Positions 1-9,515 are shown, counted from the stretch's first letter. The stretch: 64,000 bases of DNA from Bacteroidales bacterium (GCA_017561935.1 JAFZBE010000039.1:1-64000); one strand, 5' to 3'. Numbers and translations are program-made. The notes: generated from the sequence alone by a model not told the origin.

Positions 1-139
1 CGTTTTCAGGTGCATTTTCAGCCTATTGAACGGCAATGCTCCGTTTTTTGAGGCCTTTTTTGAGGCTTATTGGTGTTAATTCGGCTGTCGCCAGGGTGTT
101 TTTCGGCGTTTTGGTTGGGTGGTAATGCTCCGATTTATC

Positions 140-425
140 CAATTTGATAGAGCACTGTGACGCGCGACATAGTGCTTTCGCGATTTGATGGAACACTCTG
201 ACGCGCGACATAGTGCTTGCACGATTTGATGGAACACTCTGACGCGCGACATAATGCTTGCGCGATTTGATAGAGCACTGTGACGCGCGACATGATGCTT
301 CCGCGATTTGATAGAGCATTATAACGCGCGACATAATGCTTGCGCGATTTGATGGAGCACTCTGACGCGCGACATAATGCTTGCTACAAAGAAAGAAGCA
401 CTCTGTCGGGCGACAGAGTGCTTGC
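140..425. repeat. 41-bp tandem array of palindromic hairpin units
   Basis: Seven 26-bp cores begin at 151, 192, 233, 274, 315, 356 and 397, exactly 41 bp apart. Each is an inverted repeat of the form AGCACTNTGACG...AGTGCT. Most spacers read about CGATTTGATRG. The last core (397-422) is a perfect palindrome next to the 3' end of the minus-strand gene ending at 461; the others are degenerate copies. The core recurs at 40965-41326. The region does not look coding, and the function of the array is unknown. Nothing else recognisable lies in 1-139. Confidence 0.85.
395..424 (-). terminator. Probable intrinsic terminator of the DUF1232 gene
   Basis: On the minus strand AGCACTCTGTCG pairs perfectly with CGACAGAGTGCT around a 2-nt centre, followed by CTTCTTTCTTT. 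It lies about 40 nt past the stop at 461. It is also the gene-proximal unit of the 41-bp array. Confidence 0.65.
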
Positions 426-460
426 TGCTTTTAAAATCGCGGAATTTGGTTCAAGAGAGG

Positions 461-1003
461 TTAATGAACATCTTCGAACTCTTCATCCTCAGAGGGCGTA
501 GTTTGTGCCAGGGAAGCATCTGTGGACTCTTCAGCGGTGTCGGACCCTTCCTTGAACCACTGTGCCATCTGCTCGTTTACTTTGGTCTCGATCTCGGGGG
601 TGACACGAGTCTTGACACGATTATAAGCGATCGCGAGTGTGACTGCATTGTCGAGGAGGGACAGGATGGGACCGAAGTTATCCTTGTTCATGAGGTTGGG
701 CATAAACTGATAGGCGAGGGCGGCACCGATGATGACCTTGTCGTAGGTTGGCGTGGTCTCGGCGAGCATGACATGATAGAGCTCGAGCGCCATTTTAGTG
801 GCTTCCTTACCGGCAGTTTGTGCTCCACCCTTGATCTTCTCAAGAATCTCTCCAGACTTGAGGCCTTCCTGAAGCTTCTTTACGTAGTCATTGTTGGTGA
901 CGCCTTCCTTGATCTTGTTGACTAACTCGTTTTCGGTAATACTTTCCTTCGCTTTCTTGACGATGTCGTTGTCAAGAATGTTCTTGAACAGATCTTCTAA
1001 CAT
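461..1003 (-). CDS. DUF1232 (YkvA-like) domain protein
   Basis: Protein of about 180 residues starting MLEDLFKNIL. The frame can be extended upstream to a TTG near 1066, but that would overlap the neighbouring gene and the added residues look non-coding. The N-terminal 80 residues are charged and helical, with repeated 'KKxKExxxxN' segments. The middle (KVIIGAALAYQFMPN, then LLDNAVTLAIAYNRVK) matches the hydrophobic pattern of DUF1232/YkvA domains. The tail is acidic. No signal peptide is visible. It lies 3' of the SusCD-type operon on the same strand, but a role in glycan use is not implied. The molecular function of DUF1232 is unknown. Confidence 0.7.
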   Translation of the reverse strand: MLEDLFKNILDNDIVKKAKESITENELVNKIKEGVTNNDYVKKLQEGLKSGEILEKIKGGAQTAGKEATKMALELYHVMLAETTPTYDKVIIGAALAYQFMPNLMNKDNFGPILSLLDNAVTLAIAYNRVKTRVTPEIETKVNEQMAQWFKEGSDTAEESTDASLAQTTPSEDEEFEDVH

Positions 1004-1044
1004 GGTGTTGTGATTTTTATAGTGACTATAGACAAAAGTGATGT

Positions 1045-2703
1045 TTAATCGTCGGTGGAGATCCAACGTGGGTCACCGATGTTCTCGTCGTAGAACTTCA
1101 TCTTCCAGGTGAAGTCACCATTGTCGGGATCGTTGAAGATCTGATAGGAGGTGAGCTCGCTGGGTTCGAGATCGACGATGTTGTTGCTGCCAAAGACGCA
1201 GTCGGCCGTACGGAAATTCTTGACTGATGCATCGATGGTGGTGTTGGAGCGTGCACCGCGAGAGGCTTCGGGATCGAAGGTCTTGCCGAAGATGCAGTAC
1301 GAGATGGAGATGTCGGTGTCCATACCGTTGCAGTCGCAGAAGTAGCGGCCCGATGCGATGATGTTGTAGAATGTGCAGTAGCTGATCTTGACACCCTTGG
1401 CGATGGGGCTCTTTGATGCCTCGATGAAGCTGCGCTGTGCGGTGTTGAATGTACATCGTGTGATGATGAGCTCGTCAACTATCGAGTTGGCCTGTCCGAT
1501 GTATATCTGCGAGTATCCGTTGGCGGTGGAGAGGTTGTAGCCGACGCAGTTATCGAACTTGATGAGTTCGTACTTCTGGTCGTTGCTGCCTTGTGTGCGG
1601 ACGATGGAGCGTTCGAAGTCATGGAAGTAGCAGTCGTCGAACGAGAGCTCAGCCACGGTGCATGCGGCACTCTGATTGATGAGGTATTGGCAGCCGGCAT
1701 CGACAATCTCGACATTCTGGAAGCGGATGTAGGCGTGGCTATCAACGAGGTTGACGCTCTTGCTGGGAGCAAGGACGGGCTTGGCTGCGCCAGCCAGGCC
1801 GAAGAAGGTGACTGACAATCCATCGGGGAACTTGACGGAGGTGTCGGAGCCTTCCTCGCTGGTGCCGTGGAGGCTGTAGGTGACGCCTGGCAGCATAGCG
1901 ATGGTGATGCTGCACGAGTTGCTGCCTGCTGCTTCTTGTGCGGCTGCAGCCAGTTCGTTGATGAGTGTCTGTGAAATAAGTGTCTCACCTTCGGGCATCG
2001 TATATTTGAGTGATGCTGCGGGAATGGCAGCCGTAGTGGTACCTGTGGCGTTGCCGCGACGAGCGTCGCCGTTGTAGAGCACCACGCTGTAGGTGGTGGT
2101 GGGGGCGAGACCGGTGACTGTCTTTTCGCCCGCTGCTTTCTCGTCGCTGGTGATGTCGAGGCGTTGGTTGGCGTAGGCACCGCCATTGATGATGAAGTGG
2201 GTGACTTCGGCACCTGGAGTCCATGAGAAGCGAATCCAGCTGTCGTCTCGGTCGGCATCGGTGACGGGCCTCATGATTTGCTCGGCGCGTGTGGTGAAGT
2301 GGCGTTCTGAACCATCGATGTAGTAGTACCACTTGGAGCTAGGCGTACCGCTATTGGAGCAGGAACGCATGCGCAGGAAGTAGTCGGTCTCGCCGGCCAG
2401 TCCAGTGACCCTAAACGGTGTCTCTGTGGTTTCAAAGAGGAGCGAAGAGGACGAGACGTCGTCGAGGTAGAGGGAGTCGCGGCTGACTTCGATCTGATAG
2501 TAGTCGGCGCCTTCGATCTTGCCATACTCCACTACTGCGTAGGTGTCGCCACGTGTGACAGAGAGGCTGGTAGGGGTGAAGAGGCGGTTGAAGCTGCTGT
2601 CAACATCCCAGTCGTTGCCCTCGGTGCAGGAGGTGGCAGCGGCTCCAAGGAGGAGTGCTGCTGATGCACAGAATATGATATACTTGTTTTTCATATTATC
2701 CAT
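1045..2703 (-). CDS. SusE/F-position surface lipoprotein with FN3 and DUF4957-like beta-helix
   Basis: A 552-residue lipoprotein. The signal peptide ends in a lipobox (AAATSC). A start at the internal Met (2694) gives a more typical signal peptide than the Met at 2703. Two fibronectin type III-like segments follow (about 45-130 and 145-225, with 'YYQIEVSRD' and 'TTTYSVVLYNG' strands). The C-terminal half is a right-handed beta-helix with repeats such as 'IRFQNVEIVDAG' and 'ISYCTFYN', as in DUF4957/DUF5123 proteins. Such proteins often take the place of SusE/F in Bacteroidetes glycan loci and sit with pectin-type substrates. The gene is 15 nt downstream of the SusD gene and probably co-transcribed. 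Glycan binding on the cell surface is inferred. Confidence 0.75.
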   Translation of the reverse strand: MDNMKNKYIIFCASAALLLGAAATSCTEGNDWDVDSSFNRLFTPTSLSVTRGDTYAVVEYGKIEGADYYQIEVSRDSLYLDDVSSSSLLFETTETPFRVTGLAGETDYFLRMRSCSNSGTPSSKWYYYIDGSERHFTTRAEQIMRPVTDADRDDSWIRFSWTPGAEVTHFIINGGAYANQRLDITSDEKAAGEKTVTGLAPTTTYSVVLYNGDARRGNATGTTTAAIPAASLKYTMPEGETLISQTLINELAAAAQEAAGSNSCSITIAMLPGVTYSLHGTSEEGSDTSVKFPDGLSVTFFGLAGAAKPVLAPSKSVNLVDSHAYIRFQNVEIVDAGCQYLINQSAACTVAELSFDDCYFHDFERSIVRTQGSNDQKYELIKFDNCVGYNLSTANGYSQIYIGQANSIVDELIITRCTFNTAQRSFIEASKSPIAKGVKISYCTFYNIIASGRYFCDCNGMDTDISISYCIFGKTFDPEASRGARSNTTIDASVKNFRTADCVFGSNNIVDLEPSELTSYQIFNDPDNGDFTWKMKFYDENIGDPRWISTDD

Positions 2704-2718
2704 GATGTTGTGGGTTGA

Positions 2719-4668
2719 TTAATAACCGTAGGAATTCGAGATGGAATTGTTGGCATCCGAAAGAGTAGAGGTGGAGATGGGCAGAAGGTAGCGGTTGATG
2801 ACGGTGGGGTTTTCGACCAAACCTGCGCTGATGGTGGGCATGTTGGTGATGTATTGATCGATGGTGAACTTGCCCCAGCCGTTGACCGAGTCAGTACAGT
2901 GGAAATCGGCAGCCGACATCCCTTCGGTGAGTGTGGTCCAGTTGACCGACTTCCAGTCGATGACTGACTTGGTGTCGTCGGTGTAGTTGAAGTAGAACTT
3001 GGTGGGCCACTTGTTGTTCTGCTCGATATTGGTGGCCGATCCGTCCTCCTTGGTGTCGTAGCTGATGAGGCCGATGGCATCGTAGTAGGTCTGCTTGGCC
3101 TCCTTGATTTTGGCAACGAGGAGGTTCCAGCGCTCGAGGTCAAACTTGCGGATGCCTTCGCCTACGAGTTCCCAGCCCTCTTCGTCAACGATGGCCTTGA
3201 AGAAACCTTCCTTGCTGGTGGGGAGGGATGTAATGTAGTCGTTCTGCGGTGTGGCGAAGGCACGGTTGTGTACTTGTGCAAGTGCCTCACGTGCTGTTAT
3301 GCCTGCCCAGCCGTCGTAAGAGGCGTCGGGGCCTGCGAGTTCATTGAGTACCTCGGCGTATAGCAGCAGCACCTGCGAATAGCGCATACGTATGCAATCG
3401 ATGCCGGTCATCACCTTCGAGCTGGCAACGGCATTGACGGCCTGCCACTCTTCGTTCATCCACTTCTGGTCCCACTTGCCGATGTAGAGCTGGAGAGGCT
3501 GGTTACTGGCGAATGTCTGCTTGCCGCTGCTGTACTGATAGGGCTGGCACGAGATGTCGCGACGAAGGTCACCCTGGTGATAAGAGTAGAAGTGCATGGC
3601 TGTGGTCTGTTGTTTGGCCGACGAGTTACCGTAGCCATAGACATTGCCGGCGCCGTTGTAGCGCGTGCCGATGGTGTAGCCGAGCTCACCACTGGTGTTC
3701 ATCAGCATGGGAATCTGGAAGACGTCCTCGAAGTAGTTGACGTCGAGTTCGCGGGCATTGACGAGCTTCCAGTGGTTCTCAAACGAGGGGTTGAGCTTGT
3801 GCGGTCCGTTTTGGATGATGTCGGAGAGATAGGGGAGAGCTTTGCGGTAGAACTCGAGGTAGTTGGCATCGCGCTGTGTGGGATAGGTGGCATCGGAGTA
3901 GGATGCTGTCTCGTAGCCCGACTTTGCAGCCTCGCGGATGTTCCAGCCACCGCGCAGCAAGGCCACTTGTGCGTAGAGCGCCTTCGCAAAGCCGCGTGTG
4001 ACGTGCTCGGTGGTGTAGCCGTTGCGTCCTGCCCAGGGGAGTAGTTCGGAAGCTTCGGCAAGGTCGTCGAGCAGGCGGTCGAGGATGACATCGCGGTCGG
4101 TCTTGGTGAGCTCATCGGTGACATTGTCGCTGGTGGTGGGCTCCATCTTCATGGGGATGTCGCCGAAGAAGCGGATGAGGTCGAGATAGAGCATAGCACG
4201 CAGGGTGAGTGCCTCGCCGAGGTACTGTCCCATGGTGATGCGTTGTTCGCTTGTGCCGTTGGCATAGAGGTCGCTGTTGCGGATGCCGTCGATGGCGAGG
4301 TTACAGTTTTCGATGACGCCGTACATAGCTGTCCAAAGCGTAGTGATCTTCGACCAGCCGCCTGCGGTAACGTTGATGTAGTTCATGTAGCTGCGTTCAC
4401 TGGCAGCCGTGGTAGAGGAAGCTCCGCGCCCATCGACGAGCTCGATGTCGGAGTTAGTTGACCAAACGATGGGGATGTACTGCGAATAGGTAGCATCCTG
4501 AGTGAGGCCGCCATAGATCTTGTTGATGACGTAGCCTGTATAGTAGGTGGAATTGTAAACGGTCTCGGTGTTCTGCTCAGAGGGGGAGTTCTGATCGAGG
4601 AAGTCATCGCAGCCGGTCAGTGCAACCATGCCAAGCATAAGGGAGGCAATTCCAAGAATCTTTTTCAT
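2719..4668 (-). CDS. SusD/RagB-family outer-membrane lipoprotein
   Basis: A 649-residue protein with a lipoprotein signal ending LTGC (Cys20), then CDDFLDQNSP, a usual SusD N-terminus. The N-terminal TPR-like helices ('NCNLAIDGIRN', 'GEALTLRAMLYLDLIRFFGD') and the C-terminal 'INRYLLPIS' segment are family hallmarks. SusD proteins sit on the SusC channel and bind the glycan before import. It lies 20 nt downstream of the SusC gene, in the same operon. The substrate cannot be read from the sequence; the beta-helix partner makes a plant cell-wall polysaccharide plausible. Confidence 0.93.
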   Translation of the reverse strand: MKKILGIASLMLGMVALTGCDDFLDQNSPSEQNTETVYNSTYYTGYVINKIYGGLTQDATYSQYIPIVWSTNSDIELVDGRGASSTTAASERSYMNYINVTAGGWSKITTLWTAMYGVIENCNLAIDGIRNSDLYANGTSEQRITMGQYLGEALTLRAMLYLDLIRFFGDIPMKMEPTTSDNVTDELTKTDRDVILDRLLDDLAEASELLPWAGRNGYTTEHVTRGFAKALYAQVALLRGGWNIREAAKSGYETASYSDATYPTQRDANYLEFYRKALPYLSDIIQNGPHKLNPSFENHWKLVNARELDVNYFEDVFQIPMLMNTSGELGYTIGTRYNGAGNVYGYGNSSAKQQTTAMHFYSYHQGDLRRDISCQPYQYSSGKQTFASNQPLQLYIGKWDQKWMNEEWQAVNAVASSKVMTGIDCIRMRYSQVLLLYAEVLNELAGPDASYDGWAGITAREALAQVHNRAFATPQNDYITSLPTSKEGFFKAIVDEEGWELVGEGIRKFDLERWNLLVAKIKEAKQTYYDAIGLISYDTKEDGSATNIEQNNKWPTKFYFNYTDDTKSVIDWKSVNWTTLTEGMSAADFHCTDSVNGWGKFTIDQYITNMPTISAGLVENPTVINRYLLPISTSTLSDANNSISNSYGY

Positions 4669-4688
4669 ATTTTATGAGGTTTTGAGGT

Positions 4689-7600
4689 TCAGAATGTAAC
4701 GTTGATGCCGGCTACCCATGAGCTGCTTCGCGGATAAGCTGCGAAGTCGATGCCTGGGCACATGGGATTGGAATTGGTGTCCACCTCGGGGTCGTTGCCC
4801 GAGTACTGGGTCCAACAGAGGAGGTTGTAACCGGTGCAATAGATGCGTACGCTCTCGAGATAGGCGCTCTTGACGAGTTTCTTCGGGAAGGTGTATCCGA
4901 GCGTCACGTTCTGGAGACGCAGGAACGAGGCGTCCTCGACGGCATCGCTGGTGATAACCGAAGTGGAGGCCGCTGCGGGGTTGTAGGTCGTAGCTCCACG
5001 GTTGATCTCAGCCAAGCGGTTCATGAGTCCGTCGGTGCCACCGTAGTAGGAGAGGGTGGAGCGAGAGGGACGGCCGAGGTTGAGGCCAGTCTCGGGATCG
5101 ATCCAGGTGTAGCGACCGTTGGCGATGCTGTAGTCATCGACAAGGTTATAGTGCTGGCTGGAGCCCTGGAAGAACGAGGCGACGAGCTTGGTGCCGTTGA
5201 CAATCTGGTTGCCTAGCGAATAGTTGCAGAACACTGCGAAGTCGAACCAACGATAGCGGCCGTCGATACCGAAGCCGCCGGTGATGGTGGGCACGGTGTT
5301 GCCGAGTTTTTGGAAGACAGCCTTGCCCTCGCCGTCAGCTTCGAGTTTGGGCGTGCCCGGGTAAAGTGTTCCGAAGTAGGTGTGGCTGGTGTTGTTGACA
5401 CCGTCCTTGAGCACCCACTTTGAGCCGTCGTAGGTAATGTCGTCGGTCGAATAGTATCCGATACGCTTGAATCCCCATACTTCGCCGAGGCTGCCACCCT
5501 CGATGACGGAAAAGTCGCCGTCGGTGTAGTTGATGGCCGATCCTGCGAAACTGGAGGTCTGGTACGGGTTGTCGGAGTTGAGCTCGTCGATATTGCTCTT
5601 GTTGTATGCGATGTTGAAGTTGAAGTTGAGCGTGAAGTGCTTCGACTCGACAGCGGCGGCGTTGAGCGCGAACTCGACACCCTTGTTGGAGGTTTGTCCG
5701 AAATTCTGGTACTGGTAGGAGTAGCCGCTGGAGGAAGGCACCTTGGCGCGCATCAGGAGGTCGCGTGTGGTGTTCCAGTAGAGTTCGAAGTTACCCGAGA
5801 GTCGTCCGTTGAAGAGCCCATAGTCAATGCCGAAGTTGCGTGTAACTGTTGTCTCCCAATTTAGGTTGGGGTTGGCGAGGTAGGTGCCATGTTCCATCAT
5901 CGGCGTATTGGCTTCGCCGAAGCCCGGGTGCTTGCCGCTGTTGCCCGCCATCGAGTAGGTTGTCTTGAGTAGGCCCGAGGTGATGCGGTTGTTGCCTGCA
6001 GTGCCGTATGAGAGGCGCAGCTTGAGGTTGGAGAGCCAGCCTGCGGTGCCTTTCATGAACTCCTCGTCGGAGAGACGCCATGCAAGGGCTACGGAGGGGA
6101 AGGTGCCCCAGCGGTGTCCTTCGCCGAACTTGGAGCTGCCGTCGGTGCGGACGGTGACGGTGAGCAGGTATTTCTGCATCATGGTGTAGTTGATTCGTCC
6201 GAAGAACGAGAGCATGTTATCGTCGGCCTTGATGTCTGACTCGTTGGGAAGGGCGGTGCCTATGGCGGTGTTGGCGAGGATCTCGCTGATGGTGAGCGAT
6301 GTGGGGAAGTTGACGCTGGTATGTACGCGATCGACTTCGTTGCTGGAGCTCCACTCCTGACCGATCATGACATTGAGGTGGTCGCGCTTGCCAAAGAGCT
6401 TCTTGTTATCGTAGGTGATGGTGTTGGCATTGCGCCAGTTGCGGTAGTCACGGGTAGTGAACTGCGCCTGAGGCGCGGTGGTGTAGCCTATCTTGGTGTT
6501 GTAGCGTGCAGCGAGCTCCTCATAAACCTGGTCGGTGTTGTAATAGCGCCATCCGTAGCCGAACTCGGAGCGTACAGTCCACCCAGCGAATGGCTTCCAG
6601 TTGACGCCGGCATTGTAGTCTTGGCGGAAGCGGCGCTGCTTCTTGTAGGTGGCGTCGAGACGTGTCGATGGATCGACGCGCTGCGAGGTGGAGTTCTCTT
6701 CGTCTTCGTCGCCACTGCTGAGCACGTTGATGGGAGCGAAGCGGATGGCTTGTCCGACGATGGAGTTGGAGGCGTTGCCTTCCTGTTCGGAGCCTGAGCT
6801 GAGGCCGTCGATGATCTGATAGGCGAGACGAGCGTTAAAGTCGAGTGAGAACCATTTGTTGAGGTTGGCGTTGATCTTGGCGGCGACGTTGTCCTTGCGG
6901 AAACCCGACTTGCGCATGATGGCGTTCTCATCACCGTGGGCGTACGAGATGTTGAACTTCATGTCCTTGGTGCCGCCCGAGATATTGGCGTTATATTGGA
7001 TCTGGTTGCCGGTTCGTCCGAAGAGCTCGTCTTGGTAGTCGCGTCCCTCGACGGACTTCCAGATTTCAAGGTCGCTGAATGAGCCATAGTTCGAGACAAA
7101 GCCTGCCGACTGTGATGCCGATGCTATCTCATATTGGTAGTATGCGTACTCGTATGGGCTGAGCACCTTCTGGAGGCGTGTGGCCTGCTTCCAGCCGTAT
7201 GAGGCGTTGAGGCTGACCTGTGTCTTGCCTTCCTTTCCAGACTTTGTGGTGACGATGATAACACCATTGGCGCCACGAGCGCCGTAGATGGCCGTCGAGG
7301 AGGCATCCTTGAGGACATCGATGCTCTCGATTTCTGAAGGAGCAATGTCACTGATTGATGCTACGGGGAACCCATCGACGATATAGAGCGGGGAGTTGTC
7401 CTGCGAGAGTGAACCACCGCCGCGCACACGTATCTTGACATCAGCGTCGGGCGAGCCTTCGGTAGTAGTGACGTTGACGCCAGCCATCTTACCGGTGAGG
7501 GCTTCGGACGCGCTGGTGACGGGCGTAGCCACGATGTCCTTGGCCTTGATGGAGGTGACGGCACCGGTGAGGTCCTTTTTGGCAACAGTACCGTAACCTA

Positions 7601-7934
7601 CTACGACAACTTCCTCGAGGTTCTGCTGGTCCTCGAAGAGTTGCAGGTCATACTGTGACTGCGCATCGACCTTTACCTGCTTTGTGGTAAAGCCCACAAA
7701 CGAGAATTCCAGCACGTTGCCGTTGCTGACACCTTGTAGAGAGTAGTTGCCATCGAAGTCGGTGATGACACCATTTGTAGTACCTTTGACGACCACGTTT
7801 ACGCCAGGGAGCGGTTCGCCGAACTCGTCGGTGACAACGCCGGTCACCGTTCGACCTTGGGCAAAGGTAGTCACAGCAAGCATTCCAACTACAATAGTAG
7901 CTGATGCTTTCCTAACTAGATCCTTAAAAATCAT
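4689..7934 (-). CDS. SusC/RagA-family TonB-dependent transporter
   Basis: A 1081-residue outer-membrane protein. A signal peptide (cleavage after TTFAQ) is followed by a carboxypeptidase-regulatory-like domain (about 28-110, 'VTGVVTDEFGEPLPGVNV'), a TonB-box/plug region with 'VVVGYGTVAKKDLTGAV' and 'LYIVDGFPV', and a long beta-barrel ending in Phe. Full length for the family. It imports oligosaccharides bound by the SusD partner, driven by TonB-ExbBD. It is the first gene of a SusC-SusD-beta-helix operon. No sigma/anti-sigma pair, hybrid sensor or glycosidase is adjacent, so regulator and enzymes must be elsewhere. I see no clear -7 box in the 84 nt upstream. Confidence 0.95.
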   Translation of the reverse strand: MIFKDLVRKASATIVVGMLAVTTFAQGRTVTGVVTDEFGEPLPGVNVVVKGTTNGVITDFDGNYSLQGVSNGNVLEFSFVGFTTKQVKVDAQSQYDLQLFEDQQNLEEVVVVGYGTVAKKDLTGAVTSIKAKDIVATPVTSASEALTGKMAGVNVTTTEGSPDADVKIRVRGGGSLSQDNSPLYIVDGFPVASISDIAPSEIESIDVLKDASSTAIYGARGANGVIIVTTKSGKEGKTQVSLNASYGWKQATRLQKVLSPYEYAYYQYEIASASQSAGFVSNYGSFSDLEIWKSVEGRDYQDELFGRTGNQIQYNANISGGTKDMKFNISYAHGDENAIMRKSGFRKDNVAAKINANLNKWFSLDFNARLAYQIIDGLSSGSEQEGNASNSIVGQAIRFAPINVLSSGDEDEENSTSQRVDPSTRLDATYKKQRRFRQDYNAGVNWKPFAGWTVRSEFGYGWRYYNTDQVYEELAARYNTKIGYTTAPQAQFTTRDYRNWRNANTITYDNKKLFGKRDHLNVMIGQEWSSSNEVDRVHTSVNFPTSLTISEILANTAIGTALPNESDIKADDNMLSFFGRINYTMMQKYLLTVTVRTDGSSKFGEGHRWGTFPSVALAWRLSDEEFMKGTAGWLSNLKLRLSYGTAGNNRITSGLLKTTYSMAGNSGKHPGFGEANTPMMEHGTYLANPNLNWETTVTRNFGIDYGLFNGRLSGNFELYWNTTRDLLMRAKVPSSSGYSYQYQNFGQTSNKGVEFALNAAAVESKHFTLNFNFNIAYNKSNIDELNSDNPYQTSSFAGSAINYTDGDFSVIEGGSLGEVWGFKRIGYYSTDDITYDGSKWVLKDGVNNTSHTYFGTLYPGTPKLEADGEGKAVFQKLGNTVPTITGGFGIDGRYRWFDFAVFCNYSLGNQIVNGTKLVASFFQGSSQHYNLVDDYSIANGRYTWIDPETGLNLGRPSRSTLSYYGGTDGLMNRLAEINRGATTYNPAAASTSVITSDAVEDASFLRLQNVTLGYTFPKKLVKSAYLESVRIYCTGYNLLCWTQYSGNDPEVDTNSNPMCPGIDFAAYPRSSSWVAGINVTF

Positions 7935-8018
7935 AATATGTGTTGATTATTTGATAAATGAGTATTGCCGAGATTACATCGAGAAAACATAAATGGAGCG
8001 GTTGAAGAACAGCAACAC

Positions 8019-8642
8019 TTATTGTACGCCGCTGAATAGACCGAAGAGGTGGGCGTCGATATCGTCGGTGACCTTGAGGAAGTCGGTGGGGTTTTGTTCG
8101 AAGTTGCACGTGTCGCCATCGATGATGACGAGATTACCCTTGTAGTCCTTGATCCACTCCTCGTAGCGTTGGTTGAGACCAGCGAGGTAGTCGAGCGACA
8201 TGGTCTGCTCGTAGTCGCGTCCGCGTTTGTGGATGTGGTCAACGAGGTTGGCCAGGGAACTGCGAATATAAATCATCAGGTCGGGCAGGCGTGTGAGGGC
8301 GATCATGGTGTCGAAGAGGTCGCTGTAGTTGTCGAAATCGCGGTCGGACATCATGCCCATATCGTGGAGGTTGGGTGCGAAGATGCGGGCATCCTCGAAG
8401 ATGGTTCGATCCTGAACGATGGTTGCCTGGGACCTCGATATCTCGACCACCTCTTTGAAGCGTTTGGCGAGGAAGTAGATCTGGATATTGAACGACCAAC
8501 GCGGCATATCGGCGTAGTAGTCGGCGAGATAGGGGTTGTTGTCAACGGGCTCGAAGCGAGGCGTCCAACCGTAGCGCTTGGCGAGCATCTTGGTGAGCGT
8601 GGTTTTGCCGCAACCTATGTTGCCTGCTATTGCAATGTGCAT
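8019..8642 (-). CDS. Deoxynucleoside kinase (dAK/dGK family), copy 1
   Basis: A 207-residue cytoplasmic kinase that would phosphorylate purine deoxynucleosides (5'-monophosphate formation, nucleotide salvage). Visible motifs: P-loop GNIGCGKT (7-14), catalytic E31-P32 in 'EPVDNNPYL', the DRTIFED motif (78-84) and a lid-like 'RGRDYEQ'. It is 43 nt downstream of a second kinase of the same family and length, and the pair is probably one operon from the promoter at 9359-9366. Which copy prefers dA and which dG cannot be decided from sequence. Confidence 0.9.
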   Translation of the reverse strand: MHIAIAGNIGCGKTTLTKMLAKRYGWTPRFEPVDNNPYLADYYADMPRWSFNIQIYFLAKRFKEVVEISRSQATIVQDRTIFEDARIFAPNLHDMGMMSDRDFDNYSDLFDTMIALTRLPDLMIYIRSSLANLVDHIHKRGRDYEQTMSLDYLAGLNQRYEEWIKDYKGNLVIIDGDTCNFEQNPTDFLKVTDDIDAHLFGLFSGVQ

Positions 8643-8685
8643 GGGGTGTAGTGTTTTGAGGGGTGTTTTATAGTTGCTACAATAC

Positions 8686-9309
8686 TTAGAGGGCTAGCGT
8701 ATCTGAGGTGCCAAGGGCCGCATCGATGCGGTCATAGACCTTGAGCATGTCGGTGGGGTTGGTGAAATCGTATTGGGTCTTGTCGAGGATGAGGACACGA
8801 CCTGGATACTTGTTGTTGATAAAGTCTTCGTACTTGTCGTTGAGGCGTGCTAGGTAATCGAGCGGCATCTGGCGTTCGTAATCACGCCCGCGCTGTTGGA
8901 TGTTGCGGATGAGGTAGGGGATATCGGCGCGAAGGTAGATCATAAGGTCAGGAAGACGAGCCACAGACATCATTTGGTCGAAGAGGTCGAGATAGGTTCG
9001 GTAATCGCGCTCGGAAAGAGCTCCCGACTCGTAGTTGCACGCAGTGAAGATGTGGACACCTTCGAAGATGGAGCGATCCTGCACAATGGGGATGGGGCTT
9101 TGGGCGATGGCGAGCAGGTCCTTGAAACGCTCTTTAAGGAAATACACCTCGAGGTTGAACGACCATCGGGGGATATTGCTGTAGTAGTCCTCAAGGTAGG
9201 GATTGTAGTCCACAGCCTCGAAGCGCGCCTGCCAATGATAATGCTGGGCGAGCAGTTGGGTGAGCGTCGTCTTGCCGCTTCCGATATTGCCCGATATTGC
9301 GATGTACAT
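8686..9309 (-). CDS. Deoxynucleoside kinase (dAK/dGK family), copy 2
   Basis: A 207-residue paralogue of the next gene. The frame stays open 204 nt further upstream, but ATG at 9307-9309 gives the family N-terminus MYIAISGNIGSGKTT and lies just downstream of the -7 box at 9359-9366. Motifs: P-loop 7-14, E31-A32 in 'EAVDYNPYL' (copy 1 has E-P), DRSIFEG (copy 1 has DRTIFED). The active-site differences suggest the copies split substrate preference, as in the heterodimeric kinases of lactobacilli; this is inference. Confidence 0.9.
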   Translation of the reverse strand: MYIAISGNIGSGKTTLTQLLAQHYHWQARFEAVDYNPYLEDYYSNIPRWSFNLEVYFLKERFKDLLAIAQSPIPIVQDRSIFEGVHIFTACNYESGALSERDYRTYLDLFDQMMSVARLPDLMIYLRADIPYLIRNIQQRGRDYERQMPLDYLARLNDKYEDFINNKYPGRVLILDKTQYDFTNPTDMLKVYDRIDAALGTSDTLAL

Positions 9310-9358
9310 GTTCTCTGGTGGAGTGTGTTTGGTGGAAATTGCACTGCTTAATACGCCG

Positions 9359-9366
9359 CAAAGGTA
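9359..9366 (-). promoter_or_regulatory. Bacteroidetes -7 box for the kinase pair
   Basis: The minus strand reads TACCTTTG, matching TAnnTTTG, with TTTG at 9387-9390 as the -33 element (20-nt spacing). It predicts a start of transcription about 50 nt before the kinase ATG at 9309 and supports that start. Confidence 0.7.
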
Positions 9367-9471
9367 ACAAGAAATTGCCAATGAACCAAATTTTTGGCGT
9401 GAAAAGCGTGCAAAAAAAGGGTAATTGTGTTGAAAAATCCTAAATATTTTGGAGTTTTCGCGGATTATGTG

Positions 9472-9479
9472 TATATTTG
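9472..9479 (+). promoter_or_regulatory. Bacteroidetes -7 box for the PPIase operon
   Basis: TATATTTG matches TAnnTTTG and lies 37 nt before the ATG at 9516. It makes the in-frame start at 9477 unlikely because that would fall inside the promoter. Confidence 0.7.
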
Positions 9480-9515
9480 CGCCGCTTTTTAAATAAGGAT
9501 AATAAAACGTCATAT

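Noticed and set aside
23..334. Minus-strand open frame of 103 codons in the 41-bp array
   Set aside because: Made of repeat units, with no promoter and no protein-like composition.
140..425. CRISPR array
   Set aside because: Units are contiguous palindromic repeats with near-identical spacers, with no unique 30-40 bp spacers and no cas genes in the window.
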